Shown piece after piece: positions 1-4,990 of a DNA stretch of 7,788 nt. Origin of the DNA: Hydrogenophaga sp. (lineage in GTDB: Bacteria; Pseudomonadota; Gammaproteobacteria; Burkholderiales; Burkholderiaceae_C). The notes under the pieces were generated by a model. The model did no database searches, was not told where the DNA came from, and saw only the letters and a list, made by a program, of their open reading frames with translations. The position numbers and the translations under genes were made by a program. The number at the start of each line of letters is the position of its first letter. The first letter of the stretch is position 1. The DNA lies in NCBI GenBank assembly GCA_025458415.1, contig JALOSN010000054.1:1-7788 (forward strand), written 5' to 3'.

Positions 1-47
1 GTCAGGGGTTCGCCAGCCTTCCAGGCCACGGCGGCACGCGTCTTCAT
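1..47 (-). CDS. frmA: S-(hydroxymethyl)glutathione dehydrogenase / class III alcohol dehydrogenase, N-terminal fragment
   Basis: Only the first 15 codons are inside the window, reading MKTRAAVAWKAGEPL; the gene continues past the left edge. That start closely resembles the N-terminus of class III zinc alcohol dehydrogenases (FrmA/AdhC), which oxidise S-hydroxymethylglutathione, the adduct of formaldehyde and glutathione, in the cytoplasm with NAD. The ATG lies 7 bases after a strong AAGGAG ribosome binding site (55-60), which supports the start. It follows puuD on the same strand with a 73-bp gap that shows no clear terminator, so read-through from puuD is possible. No pathway link to urate breakdown is evident. 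The call rests on a very short stretch, so another zinc alcohol dehydrogenase of the same superfamily cannot be excluded. Confidence 0.72.
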   Translation of the reverse strand, partial: MKTRAAVAWKAGEPL

Positions 48-120
48 GGGCAATCTCCTTGCATCGTGAGCGCCCGAGGTTATCGCAAAACCGCATCACC
101 GGCTCCCGGAGAGGCCATGG

Positions 121-1317
121 TCATTCGACCGGCGCGCCCTGGCGGAACCACTGGGCCACGATGGCGCGCTCTTCCTCCGTGATACCGGTGGCATTGTTCA
201 TGGGCATCTGCCGCGTGACCACCACCTGCTGATAGACCGTCTGGGCGTGTTGCCTCAGAGCCTCAGGTGAATCCAGCCGCACGTTCTTCGATTGCAGGGC
301 CTCGCCGTGGCACATGACGCAACGCTGAGCCATGATGTCCTGGACCTGGGCCAGCCCGACCTGCTGCGGCACGGCCACGGCCTGTGTCGGCGCAGGGCGC
401 AACCAGACGATGAGGGCCAGCAACACCACCACGCCGACCGCGGCGTATGGCCAGGGATGGCCGTTGCGCCCCAGCTTGTGGCCGTGGCGCAGCACAAAAA
501 ACTGGCGGATGGCAGCACCGGCGAACATCATGCCGATCAGGATCAGCCAGTTGTATTCGTGGCTGTAGGTGAAGCTGTAGTGGTTGCTGAGCATGGCAAA
601 CAGCACCGGCAGCGTGAAATAGGTGTTGTGCACGCTGCGCTGCTTGCCGCGCTTGCCGTGGATGGGGTCGACCGGTCGGCCGGCCTTGAGGTCGGCCACC
701 ACGGTTCGCTGGCCGGGAATGATCCAGAAGAAGACGTTGGCACTCATGGCGGTGGCGATCATGGCGCCGACCAGCAGGAAAGCGGCACGTCCGGCAAACA
801 GCTGGGTGGCGGCATAGGAGGCCACACACACCAGCAGCAGCACCAGCACGCCCACCTTGGCATCACCGTTCTCGGACTGCCCGAGGGTTCGGCAGATGGC
901 GTCGTACGCCAGCCAGAAGACCACCAGGAAAGCCAGCGCCGTGGTGATGGCGGCCGCCGGGCTCCAGTCCATCACGTTCGGATCGATCAGGTAGACGCTG
1001 GGGCTCCAGAGGTAGGAGACCAGGAACAGGGCAAAGCCGGATAGCCAGGTGGAATAGCTTTCCCAGTAGAACCAGTGCAGGTGGTCGGGCAGCTTGGGCG
1101 GCGAGACGTTGAACTTGACCGGATGGTAGAAACCGCCGCCATGAACGGCCCAGAGTTCACCGCTGACGCCATCTTTTTTGAGCTGCTCGTCCTCGGGTGG
1201 CGTCAGGCTGCTGTCGAGAAAAACGAAATAGAACGAGGAGCCGATCCAGGCAATGGCCACGATCACGTGCAGCCAGCGAAGCAGGAGATTGGCCCAATCA
1301 AGCAGGTAGGTTTCCAT
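121..1317 (-). CDS. puuD: Membrane-bound cytochrome c urate oxidase (urate hydroxylase) PuuD
   Basis: This 398-residue inner-membrane protein matches the PuuD family, which oxidises urate to 5-hydroxyisourate. Family knowledge: the N-terminal membrane domain holds the urate site, and electrons pass to a fused C-terminal cytochrome c domain and on to the respiratory chain, so no hydrogen peroxide is made, unlike soluble uricase. In the sequence, about eight hydrophobic segments are visible (roughly 12-34, 90-110, 121-143, 155-173, 178-200, 232-246, 256-274, 290-307). The heme c motif CVMCH is at 333-337, with a likely axial methionine at 371 or 373. The start METYLLDWANLLLRWLH looks typical of the family and is preceded by GAGGT (1321-1325), rather close to the ATG. 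An operator palindrome overlaps its putative -10 box. Its product feeds UraH, encoded about 3.3 kb away on the same strand. Confidence 0.95.
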   Translation of the reverse strand: METYLLDWANLLLRWLHVIVAIAWIGSSFYFVFLDSSLTPPEDEQLKKDGVSGELWAVHGGGFYHPVKFNVSPPKLPDHLHWFYWESYSTWLSGFALFLVSYLWSPSVYLIDPNVMDWSPAAAITTALAFLVVFWLAYDAICRTLGQSENGDAKVGVLVLLLVCVASYAATQLFAGRAAFLLVGAMIATAMSANVFFWIIPGQRTVVADLKAGRPVDPIHGKRGKQRSVHNTYFTLPVLFAMLSNHYSFTYSHEYNWLILIGMMFAGAAIRQFFVLRHGHKLGRNGHPWPYAAVGVVVLLALIVWLRPAPTQAVAVPQQVGLAQVQDIMAQRCVMCHGEALQSKNVRLDSPEALRQHAQTVYQQVVVTRQMPMNNATGITEEERAIVAQWFRQGAPVE

Positions 1318-1350
1318 GGCACCTCAGGTGGACGGCCAAGCCGCCGTTCG

Positions 1351-1367
1351 AGTGTATACACTTTTTG
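1351..1367. promoter_or_regulatory. GTATAC-core operator 1 (puuD promoter)
   Basis: AGTGTATACACT (1351-1362) is a perfect 12-bp palindrome followed by TTTTG, so the plus strand reads GTGTATACACTTTTTG. The same 12-mer recurs at 4952-4963 and a close relative at 1564-1573. FCD-type GntR regulators typically bind palindromes with GT and AC half-site bases around a short centre, which fits the GTATAC core and the gntR gene in the same locus. That this protein binds here is inference. Confidence 0.78.
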
Positions 1368-1382
1368 CAAACAGCGTTTCAA
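1353..1382 (-). promoter_or_regulatory. Putative sigma-70 promoter of puuD
   Basis: Read on the minus strand, a TTGAAA -35 element (1377-1382) is followed after 18 bp by a TATACA -10 element (1353-1358). This predicts a transcript start near 1346 and a leader of about 29 nt before the puuD ATG. The -10 lies entirely inside the operator palindrome at 1351-1362, so a bound regulator should block RNA polymerase. Assigned by eye, without experimental support. Confidence 0.6.
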
Positions 1383-1498
1383 GGGAGAACCCCGAGGATT
1401 GCACAAGGGGCGGCAGATGCGAGCGACGGCATGGGGATGTGCCTGCAGCCTCACGCCCGATGCTCAGCTTGCAAGATGCGCGCCGACCCAATCGGCAT

Positions 1499-1518
1499 GG
1501 GCTGACGCCAATCAGCCC
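1499..1518. repeat. Inverted repeat GGGCTGA-N6-TCAGCCC upstream of the permease promoter
   Basis: The 7-base arms at 1499-1505 and 1512-1518 are perfect complements separated by CGCCAA. The element ends 13 bp before the -35 box of the permease promoter. There is no T-tract, so it does not look like an intrinsic terminator. It could be an activator or repressor site distinct from the GTATAC operators, or chance in GC-rich DNA. Confidence 0.4.
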
Positions 1519-1531
1519 CGGGAGTCCCCGG

Positions 1532-1560
1532 TTGGCAGGAAGACATCACATACGTATACT
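1532..1560 (+). promoter_or_regulatory. Putative sigma-70 promoter of the purine permease
   Basis: A TTGGCA -35 element (1532-1537) and a TATACT -10 element (1555-1560) are separated by the optimal 17 bp, both close to consensus. The predicted start is near 1567, giving a leader of about 57 nt. A GTATAC hexamer (1554-1559) overlaps the -10, and the operator palindrome at 1564-1573 covers the predicted start point. That arrangement fits repression. Confidence 0.68.
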
Positions 1561-1579
1561 GCGCTGTATACAGTTTTTG
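1554..1579. promoter_or_regulatory. GTATAC-core operator 2, double core (permease promoter)
   Basis: CTGTATACAG (1564-1573) is a perfect 10-bp palindrome followed by TTTTTG, so the plus strand reads CTGTATACAGTTTTTG. It matches the other two sites at 14 of 16 positions. A second GTATAC hexamer lies 12 bp upstream at 1554-1559 but lacks the flanking palindrome bases. The pair could bind two dimers, or the upstream hexamer may simply be part of the -10 box. Confidence 0.74.
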
Positions 1580-1623
1580 CATTCAATCAGTCATTCCAAC
1601 GCAGCACACGTCAGGAGACGCAC

Positions 1624-2973
1624 ATGGCAGACAACACAATGGGCACGCCGGAACAGCTGAGCGATCCGGACTACACCCCGCCCCTGGCCAAGGCCGTTCC
1701 CCTGGGCATCCAGCACGTGCTGGCCATGTTCGTGAGCAACGTGACGCCGGCCATCATCGTGGCGGGCGCGGCTGGCTTCGGCTTCGGCTCGAACTCACCG
1801 GACTTTCCCAACATGATCTACATGATCCAGATGTCGATGCTGCTGGCGGGGGTGGCCACCCTGTTCCAGACCATCGGATTCGGTCCGGTGGGCGCCCGGC
1901 TCCCCATCGTGCAGGGGACCAGCTTCGCCTTCATCCCGATCATGATCCCGGCGGTGGCCGGTGCAGGCGTGGCCGGCATGGCCGGACTCATGACGGGTGT
2001 GGTCATCGGCGGGGTGTTCCATTTCTTCATCGGCTTTTTCATCGGCCGTATCCGGCACGCGCTGCCGCCCCTGGTCACCGGCCTGATCGTGCTGATGATC
2101 GGACTGGCGCTGATCAAGGTCGGCATTGAATACGCCGCCGGCGGCGTGCCTCTCAAGGGCAAACCCGAGTTCGGGAGCCTGGAGAACTGGTCTGTCGCGC
2201 TGGTCGTGATTGCCGTCACCCTGCTGCTCAAGTTCTTTGCCCGCGGCATGCTGTCGGTGGCAGCGGTACTGCTCGGACTGGTGGCAGGTTACCTGTACGC
2301 CATGCTGCTGGGCAAGGTCAGTTTTTCAGCTGTTGGCAACGCTGCCTGGTTCACACTGCCTGAGCCATTCAAATTCGGCTGGGAGATCAACTGGGCCATC
2401 ATCATCGGCATGTGCTTCATGGGCGTGGTGTCGGCCATCGAGACAGTCGGTGACGTCTCGGGCATCACCAAGGGAGGCGCCGGACGAGAGGCCACCAACC
2501 GGGAAATCTCCGGTGCCACCTTCGCCGACGGCCTGGGCACCGCGGTGGCTGGGCTGTTCGGTGGTCTGCCCAACACCAGCTTCAGTCAGAACGTCGGCCT
2601 GGTGTCCATGACCGGCGTGATGAGCCGCCATGTGGTCACACTGGGCGCCCTCTTTCTGATCCTGTGCGGCCTGGTGCCCAAGTTCGGTGCGGTGGTGGCC
2701 AGCATGCCGATCACCGTTCTGGGGGGCGGCGTGATCATCATGTTCGGCATGGTCACCGCCGCCGGCGTCAGCATGCTGGCAGATGTGAAGTGGAACCGCC
2801 GCAACATGGTGATCTTCGCGATTTCGCTGTCGGTGGGACTCGGCCTGCAGCTGGCACCGGAGGCCCTGCAGCACCTGCCTGCCACCCTGAAGGTCCTGAT
2901 GACCAGCGGTCTGCTGCCCGCTGCCGCCATTGCGATCTCGCTCAACCTGCTGCTGCCGCAGGAGCTGGACTGA
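1624..2973 (+). CDS. NCS2/NAT family purine (urate or xanthine) permease
   Basis: This 449-residue inner-membrane protein belongs to the nucleobase-ascorbate transporter family, which imports purines or pyrimidines with a cation, usually protons. It shows the paired Gln-His of the first membrane helix (Q30-H31) and the NAT signature QNVGLVSMTG at 322-331. Acidic residues E273, D277 and D302 line up with the functional ones known in the xanthine permease XanQ. About 12-14 hydrophobic segments are visible and the length is normal. I chose the ATG at 1624 because AGGAG (1613-1617) sits 6 nt upstream and the protein then begins like its family. The locus points to urate or xanthine as substrate, but motifs alone do not separate these. 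Its promoter carries two GTATAC cores. It converges on xdhC with only 10 bp between the stop codons and no visible terminator. Confidence 0.93.
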   Translation: MADNTMGTPEQLSDPDYTPPLAKAVPLGIQHVLAMFVSNVTPAIIVAGAAGFGFGSNSPDFPNMIYMIQMSMLLAGVATLFQTIGFGPVGARLPIVQGTSFAFIPIMIPAVAGAGVAGMAGLMTGVVIGGVFHFFIGFFIGRIRHALPPLVTGLIVLMIGLALIKVGIEYAAGGVPLKGKPEFGSLENWSVALVVIAVTLLLKFFARGMLSVAAVLLGLVAGYLYAMLLGKVSFSAVGNAAWFTLPEPFKFGWEINWAIIIGMCFMGVVSAIETVGDVSGITKGGAGREATNREISGATFADGLGTAVAGLFGGLPNTSFSQNVGLVSMTGVMSRHVVTLGALFLILCGLVPKFGAVVASMPITVLGGGVIIMFGMVTAAGVSMLADVKWNRRNMVIFAISLSVGLGLQLAPEALQHLPATLKVLMTSGLLPAAAIAISLNLLLPQELD

Positions 2974-2983
2974 CCGGTCCGTT

Positions 2984-3793
2984 TCAACCCAGCATCAGCA
3001 ACTGGGCCGCAACGCTGGCCGCAATCACGGCCGGTTGCTTGCCAGGAATGCCGGGCACGCCGATGGGACAGGTGACACGGTCCATGTCGCCTTCGGTGAA
3101 ACCTCTCTCGGCAAGTCGCCGGCGGAACACGGACCACTTCGTCCGGCTGCCGATCAGTCCGATGAAGGGCAGGTCCTGCTGCTGCCGCAGGCGATGCAGG
3201 CACCGGGCCACGATGTCCAGGTCTTCGGCATGGGAAAAACTCATGATCAGCACCCGGCTGCCCGACCGCAGGTCGTCCACCGCCCGGTGCACCGGATCGG
3301 AATGCTCGCAATGGACACCCGCCTGCAGATCCGGTGGGAACACCTCATCCCGGCTGTCGATCCAGCTCAGCTCGAATGGCAGGGGCGACAGCGCACGAAC
3401 AATCGCCTGTCCAACATGCCCGCCGCCGAACAGGGCCACCGGTACGCGTTCCACCCCGAGACTGGCTTGCAGGCGGTCACGGTCCTGCGGACCCACACGC
3501 TGGAATGTCAGCTCCATGCTGCCGCCGCAGCACTGGCCGAGGCCGGGCCCCAGGGCAGCCCGGTGGCGCCAACTCGTCGCCGCAGCAGCACCGGACCGCT
3601 GCGCCAGGTGATCGCGGGCCTGTGCCAGGCAGACCCATTCCAGCTGCCCTCCGCCCACCGTTCCGACCTGACCCTGTGCGAACACGGCCATCCACGCACC
3701 TGGCTCGCGCGGTGCCGATCCGCTGACCGACGTCACCGTTACAAGTACGGCGGGCTCGACGGCCAGCCGTTGCAAAAAAGCAAACAGGCTCAT
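2984..3793 (-). CDS. xdhC: Xanthine dehydrogenase accessory protein XdhC
   Basis: This 269-residue cytoplasmic protein matches XdhC, which binds molybdenum cofactor, promotes its sulfuration and delivers it to the large subunit of xanthine dehydrogenase. The N-terminal XdhC/CoxI domain (about 10-95) includes VSGSAPREPGAWM and the conserved LGPGLGQCCGG with paired cysteines C88-C89. The C-terminal Rossmann-like domain (about 115-269) begins at LFGGGHVG (122-128) and ends with the CPIGVPGIPGKQPAVIAAS block. The frame stays open upstream, but the ATG at 3793 is the only start giving a family-like N-terminus. No good ribosome binding site precedes it, so initiation may be weak. The dehydrogenase structural genes are not in this window. 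No GTATAC operator lies upstream, so it may be outside the local regulon. Functionally it supplies the step that makes urate. Confidence 0.92.
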   Translation of the reverse strand: MSLFAFLQRLAVEPAVLVTVTSVSGSAPREPGAWMAVFAQGQVGTVGGGQLEWVCLAQARDHLAQRSGAAAATSWRHRAALGPGLGQCCGGSMELTFQRVGPQDRDRLQASLGVERVPVALFGGGHVGQAIVRALSPLPFELSWIDSRDEVFPPDLQAGVHCEHSDPVHRAVDDLRSGSRVLIMSFSHAEDLDIVARCLHRLRQQQDLPFIGLIGSRTKWSVFRRRLAERGFTEGDMDRVTCPIGVPGIPGKQPAVIAASVAAQLLMLG

Positions 3794-3845
3794 GCTGCAA
3801 GGTGGTCTTTGCTGGGCTAAAGTGTTTGAATTCGTAATTCGTCTG

Positions 3846-3877
3846 TCCGAAGCCGCAGTATGCGGCGAACAATCGGA
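3846..3877. repeat. Potential stem-loop in the xdhC / lipoprotein divergent gap
   Basis: GCCGCA (3852-3857) and TGCGGC (3861-3866) form a perfect 6-bp stem around a GTA loop. An outer pair, TCCGA (3846-3850) and TCGGA (3873-3877), can extend it with an internal bulge. Just beside it is a tandem 7-bp repeat, AATTCGT twice (3829-3842). The 172-bp gap otherwise shows no convincing promoter or operator. It may be a structured leader or regulatory site, or it may have no function. Confidence 0.3.
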
Positions 3878-3965
3878 AGCCGGACGGGGCTGGATCGATG
3901 GCATGCATCGGTGCAGGCATATAGGACCGACACCCCAGTCCGGCATGATCGAGCAGGAACACAGC

Positions 3966-4511
3966 ATGACACCGAAGCACCTGAACCCCTCTGTAGCGAA
4001 CGATCGCCGACGCTCGCCGGCCGCATGGGCCTTCACCTGCGTGGTGCTGGCACTGGGCGCCTGCACGACCACTCCGCCCCCCATGCCGGAGCCGGCGCCG
4101 GTGGTGGTGGTACCGGCCCCGCCCCCGCCCGTGGTGGTCGCGCCGGAGCCGCCGCCGGCGCTCATCTCCAACGCCCGGTCGCCGATGGAATACCGCAAGG
4201 ACGGCGCCCAGCACCTGTACGGCCTGAACGGCCACCGGATCTTCAAGGGCAAGCTGCCACCGCTGCTGCATGCGGTCGGTGTGCTCCAGGTGGAGGTGGA
4301 CGCGCGCGGCAACGTGCGGCAGGTGAACTGGATGCGGGCGCCCAGCCACGTACCCCATGTGATGCAGGAAATCGAGCGCACCGTTCGCCAGGCAGCGCCC
4401 TTCCCGGCCCCGGTGGCACTGGGAGGGGTGACCTACACCGATGTCTGGCTGTGGGACCACAGTGGACAGTTCCAGCTGGATACGCTCACCGAAGGGCAGC
4501 GCTCCCGTTGA
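3966..4511 (+). CDS. Proline-rich lipoprotein with TonB C-terminal-like domain, function unknown
   Basis: I do not recognise a specific gene. The 181-residue product has a basic N-terminus, a short hydrophobic segment (about 19-32) and a lipobox LGAC with cysteine at 33, so it is predicted to be a lipoprotein outside the cytoplasm. Residues about 37-65 are rich in Pro, Val and Ala, like periplasm-spanning linkers. Residues about 75-165 resemble the TonB C-terminal fold: a G-V-L-Q-V-E-V-D-A-R-G-N-V core, a downstream E-x-x-V-x-x-A-A-P-F-P-x-P stretch and a final tryptophan-rich strand. Unlike TonB it has a lipid anchor instead of an ExbBD-contacting membrane helix. ATG 3966 is preceded by AGGA (3955-3958); an in-frame ATG at 3945 lacks such a site. 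It is monocistronic, with its own terminator, and no operator is visible. It has no known part in purine breakdown. Confidence 0.75.
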   Translation: MTPKHLNPSVANDRRRSPAAWAFTCVVLALGACTTTPPPMPEPAPVVVVPAPPPPVVVAPEPPPALISNARSPMEYRKDGAQHLYGLNGHRIFKGKLPPLLHAVGVLQVEVDARGNVRQVNWMRAPSHVPHVMQEIERTVRQAAPFPAPVALGGVTYTDVWLWDHSGQFQLDTLTEGQRSR

Positions 4512-4534
4512 CGTCCCGGTTCTGATCCGGCACC

Positions 4535-4557
4535 AAGCCCGCTCAGGCGGGCTTTTT
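4535..4557 (+). terminator. Intrinsic terminator after the lipoprotein gene
   Basis: AAGCCCGC (4535-4542), loop TCAG and GCGGGCTT (4547-4554) form a perfect 8-bp stem, and the 3' arm runs into five Ts (4553-4557). It begins 23 bp after the lipoprotein stop. On the opposite strand the stem is followed by GG rather than a T-tract, so it probably works poorly for uraH, which ends at 4568 and converges on it. Confidence 0.88.
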
Positions 4558-4567
4558 GCTGCGAGCC

Positions 4568-4921
4568 TCAGCTGCCGCGGTAGGTGGAGTAGCTCCAGGG
4601 ACTGACCAGCAGGGGGACGTGGTAGTGCTGATCGGCATGGGCAACGCCAAAATCCAGCGCCACGCGATCGAGAAAGGTCGGCTCCGGCAGCACCACGCCC
4701 CGGGACCGGAAATAGGCCTTGACATCGAACACCAACCGGTAGGTGCCCACCCTCAGGCTGGCGTGGTCATACAACAGGCCATCGGGGTTGCGGCCGTCCT
4801 GGTTGAGCTCAAAGCGCTTGACCAGTGTGGCCTGTTCACCATGGGTGGTGTAGAGAGCCACCGACATACCCGCGGCGGGGCAGCCATGCATCGTGTCCAG
4901 TACGTGGGTACTCAGGCCCAT
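4568..4921 (-). CDS. uraH: 5-hydroxyisourate hydrolase (transthyretin-like protein)
   Basis: This 117-residue enzyme hydrolyses 5-hydroxyisourate, the product of PuuD, to 2-oxo-4-hydroxy-4-carboxy-5-ureidoimidazoline (OHCU). It has the family hallmarks: LSTHVLD near the start with catalytic H6, R44 in DGRNPDG, H99 within the HYHVPLLVSPWSYSTY block, and the diagnostic C-terminal tetrapeptide YRGS (114-117) that separates the hydrolase from transthyretin. Length is normal and no signal peptide is seen, so it should be cytoplasmic. AAAGGA (4928-4933 on the minus strand) 6 nt before ATG 4921 fixes the start, although the frame stays open upstream. It diverges from the gntR operon, and an operator lies in the shared promoter. 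The layout of operator and -10-like TATACA relative to the ATG resembles puuD, so the two steps are probably co-induced. Confidence 0.95.
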   Translation of the reverse strand: MGLSTHVLDTMHGCPAAGMSVALYTTHGEQATLVKRFELNQDGRNPDGLLYDHASLRVGTYRLVFDVKAYFRSRGVVLPEPTFLDRVALDFGVAHADQHYHVPLLVSPWSYSTYRGS

Positions 4922-4949
4922 GGGAGTTCCTTTCGGTGATGGTCGACCG

Positions 4950-4968
4950 AAAGTGTATACACTTTTTG
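4950..4968. promoter_or_regulatory. GTATAC-core operator 3 (uraH / gntR divergent promoter)
   Basis: A 16-bp perfect palindrome, AAAGTGTATACACTTT (4950-4965), is the longest of the three sites, and the plus strand again continues to TTTTTG. It contains the same AGTGTATACACT as the puuD promoter. It would cover a TATACA -10-like sequence for uraH on the minus strand and the putative -35 of gntR on the plus strand. Control of both genes and autoregulation of gntR follow as inference. The uraH -35 region is poor, so I do not assign a full uraH promoter. Confidence 0.82.
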
Positions 4969-4984
4969 TTTTTGTGGATATGAT
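4956..4984 (+). promoter_or_regulatory. Putative promoter of the gntR-puuE-uraD/AAH operon, possibly leaderless
   Basis: TATACA (4956-4961), inside the operator, can serve as a 4-of-6 -35 element, with a 17-bp spacer to TATGAT (4979-4984) as the -10. The predicted start, about 7 nt beyond the -10, falls on the A of the gntR ATG at 4991. There is no ribosome binding site before that ATG, which fits a leaderless transcript. An alternative is a -10 at TATACA with a short leader. Confidence 0.45.
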
Positions 4985-4990
4985 GAATCC

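Larger units (their letters stand above)
1318..1623. other. Divergent intergenic region between puuD and the purine permease
   Basis: This 306-bp stretch separates two divergently transcribed genes. It holds a promoter and operator at each end (described separately) and an inverted repeat at 1499-1518. Between about 1383 and 1498 I see no convincing gene, RNA or repeat. The permease reading frame stays open upstream through this region, but the translated sequence looks nothing like an NCS2 N-terminus, and there is a good ribosome binding site and promoter inside it. Confidence 0.8.

Noticed and set aside
48..120. Terminator or promoter between puuD and the glutathione-dependent dehydrogenase
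   Set aside because: Only a 4-bp stem around CTCCCGGAG and no T-tract; no matching -35/-10 pair could be found.
292..1044. 250-codon plus-strand open frame
   Set aside because: It is antisense to puuD, His/Gln/Gly-rich, with no family resemblance.
1075..1623. N-terminal extension of the permease frame by about 183 codons
   Set aside because: It overlaps puuD on the other strand, does not resemble an NCS2 protein, and the ATG at 1624 has a ribosome site, promoter and operator just upstream.
2971..2984. Short palindrome GACCGGTC as a bidirectional terminator between the permease and xdhC
   Set aside because: Eight bases with no loop and no T-tract on either side; not a credible intrinsic terminator.
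2930..3820. 296-codon plus-strand open frame
   Set aside because: It is antisense to xdhC, which has clear conserved motifs on the minus strand.
3794..4381. Open frame extending xdhC upstream to 465 residues
   Set aside because: It is antisense to the lipoprotein gene and low in complexity; the XdhC family N-terminus begins at 3793.
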